Positions 63,511 through 64,000 of a DNA stretch of 64,000 bases are shown here, in pieces. Below the pieces are notes generated by a model. It was not told the origin of the DNA. It saw nothing but the letters and a program-made list of their open reading frames with translations, and ran no database searches. This DNA comes from Ochrobactrum sp. BTU1 (GTDB taxonomy: Bacteria > Pseudomonadota > Alphaproteobacteria > Rhizobiales > Rhizobiaceae). The stretch covers positions 868,001 through 932,000 of the forward strand of contig CP076354.1 in NCBI GenBank assembly GCA_018798825.1, written 5' to 3'. Within the stretch, counting starts at the first letter, position 1. Every line of letters begins with the position of its first letter. Made by a program: the position numbers and the translations under genes.

Positions 63511-64000
63511 TTAGAAGCCTGTCGTGTTCGCGTAGTGCAGGGAATTCTTTCCGATACTTCCCTGTATGAGGCCAACTAGCCCGCCTAGCGCCGTGGCCGC
63601 TGATACGAGCCCTTGGCCGCCTCGGAAAGATATAGACAGTACGGCACCCATAAATTTGAGTGCACGGCCTACGATCTTCATTGGCAATTTTTTCAATGTC
63701 TTGTTCGGGTTTTCGCGATAACGAGCGCCGAACTCTGTGATGTTGTGATCACGGTTGCGACGATAATGATAGCTCAGCGTCAGTCGAGACGACGGCACTG
63801 TTTCATAGACGATCGCATCGCAAGCCCAGCCGGTTCTTGCGCCAAGCGATTTTGCTTTCGCCCAGAGGTTCCAGTCTTCCCCCCCGGTTAGCCCGAAATG
63901 GGAATCGAAACGCAGTCCGGTGTTGCGGAAGAAATCTAGTCGTCCCATCCAGCTGCCTGTGGCAACTTTGATGGAGTCACCGCGACCTGCAGCACATTTG
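63511..64000 (-). CDS. Family 2 glycosyltransferase, C-terminal part (cut by window edge)
   Basis: The visible part is the last 162 codons of a minus-strand gene that begins beyond the right edge. GTGSW-like KVATGSWMGRLDFFRNTGLR, FDSHFGLTGGEDWNLWAKAK and YHYRRNRDHNI are the acceptor and catalytic-base region of GT2 enzymes, with the ED of GGED. The C-terminus has a hydrophobic segment (LVSAATALGGLVGLIQ) that may lie on the membrane. The donor sugar and product are unknown; surface polysaccharide synthesis is likely. An internal ATG at 63948 is not the true start. Confidence 0.8.
   Translation of the reverse strand, partial: KCAAGRGDSIKVATGSWMGRLDFFRNTGLRFDSHFGLTGGEDWNLWAKAKSLGARTGWACDAIVYETVPSSRLTLSYHYRRNRDHNITEFGARYRENPNKTLKKLPMKIVGRALKFMGAVLSISFRGGQGLVSAATALGGLVGLIQGSIGKNSLHYANTTGF

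Overview
The window looks like chromosomal DNA of an alphaproteobacterium of the order Hyphomicrobiales (Rhizobiales), most likely the Brucella/Ochrobactrum group. The reasons are protein content and gene order: a secDF fusion, a long RNase E with basic arms, trigger factor with a Lys/Ala tail, NDUFA12- and NDUFAF3-like proteins, a DUF1127 gene followed by CCUCCUCCC hairpins, a nifS-sufBCDST cluster and rhizobial-type palindromic intergenic repeats. Assignment to genus is inference. Nearly everything is core-genome housekeeping; no phage, integron, CRISPR array or insertion sequence is visible.

Layout. 1-3.0 kb: start of xthA (cut by the window edge), a DUF533/TerB-like protein, erpA and dgt. 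3.1-17.2 kb: a co-directional block argS, SPOR-domain protein, nagZ, scpA-scpB, tatABC, serS, surE-pcm-nlpD-like. 17.4-22.4 kb: a DUF815 ATPase, then yajC, fused secDF, and two proteins related to mitochondrial complex I assembly factors. 22.5-24.7 kb: trmFO and a small DUF1127 gene on the minus strand, separated by four hairpins whose loops carry CCUCCUCCC, followed by a 167-bp double-palindrome repeat. 24.7-32.3 kb: a DUF2157/GDYXXLXY membrane pair, tRNA-Leu(UAG), tig, gatB, two GNAT acetyltransferases, an NDUFA12-like complex I subunit and a DUF2155 protein. 32.3-37.8 kb, minus strand: aat, accC, accB, aroQ, a DsbA-type thioredoxin and an M48 metalloprotease with TPRs. 38-48.3 kb: an aminotransferase, rne with a long leader, an amiC-type amidase, mrcA (PBP1A) and prfB with its programmed +1 frameshift. 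48.4-56.5 kb: a small membrane protein, a Bcp peroxiredoxin, a giant AsmA/DUF3971 protein, tyrS, anmK and an alpha/beta hydrolase. 56.7-63.5 kb: cysteine desulfurase-sufBCDST. The window ends inside a family 2 glycosyltransferase.

Functional themes. (1) Envelope and division: SPOR protein, NlpD-like LytM factor with a degenerate active site, AMIN-domain amidase, PBP1A, NagZ and AnmK (muropeptide recycling), Tat and Sec export, AsmA-like protein. (2) Fe-S assembly: ErpA, a class I-type desulfurase and SufBCDST. (3) Complex I: three proteins with eukaryotic supernumerary-subunit or assembly-factor relatives. (4) Translation: ArgS, SerS, TyrS, GatB, TrmFO, RF2, Aat, tRNA-Leu. (5) RNA control: RNase E leader, CCUCCUCCC hairpins and prfB frameshifting.

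The signal most worth following is the DUF1127-linked array of four CCUCCUCCC hairpins. It matches the described cuckoo/CcsR RNA design. It lies directly upstream of the very strong Shine-Dalgarno of trmFO on the same strand. Second is the pair of 167-bp composite palindromes found in opposite orientation.
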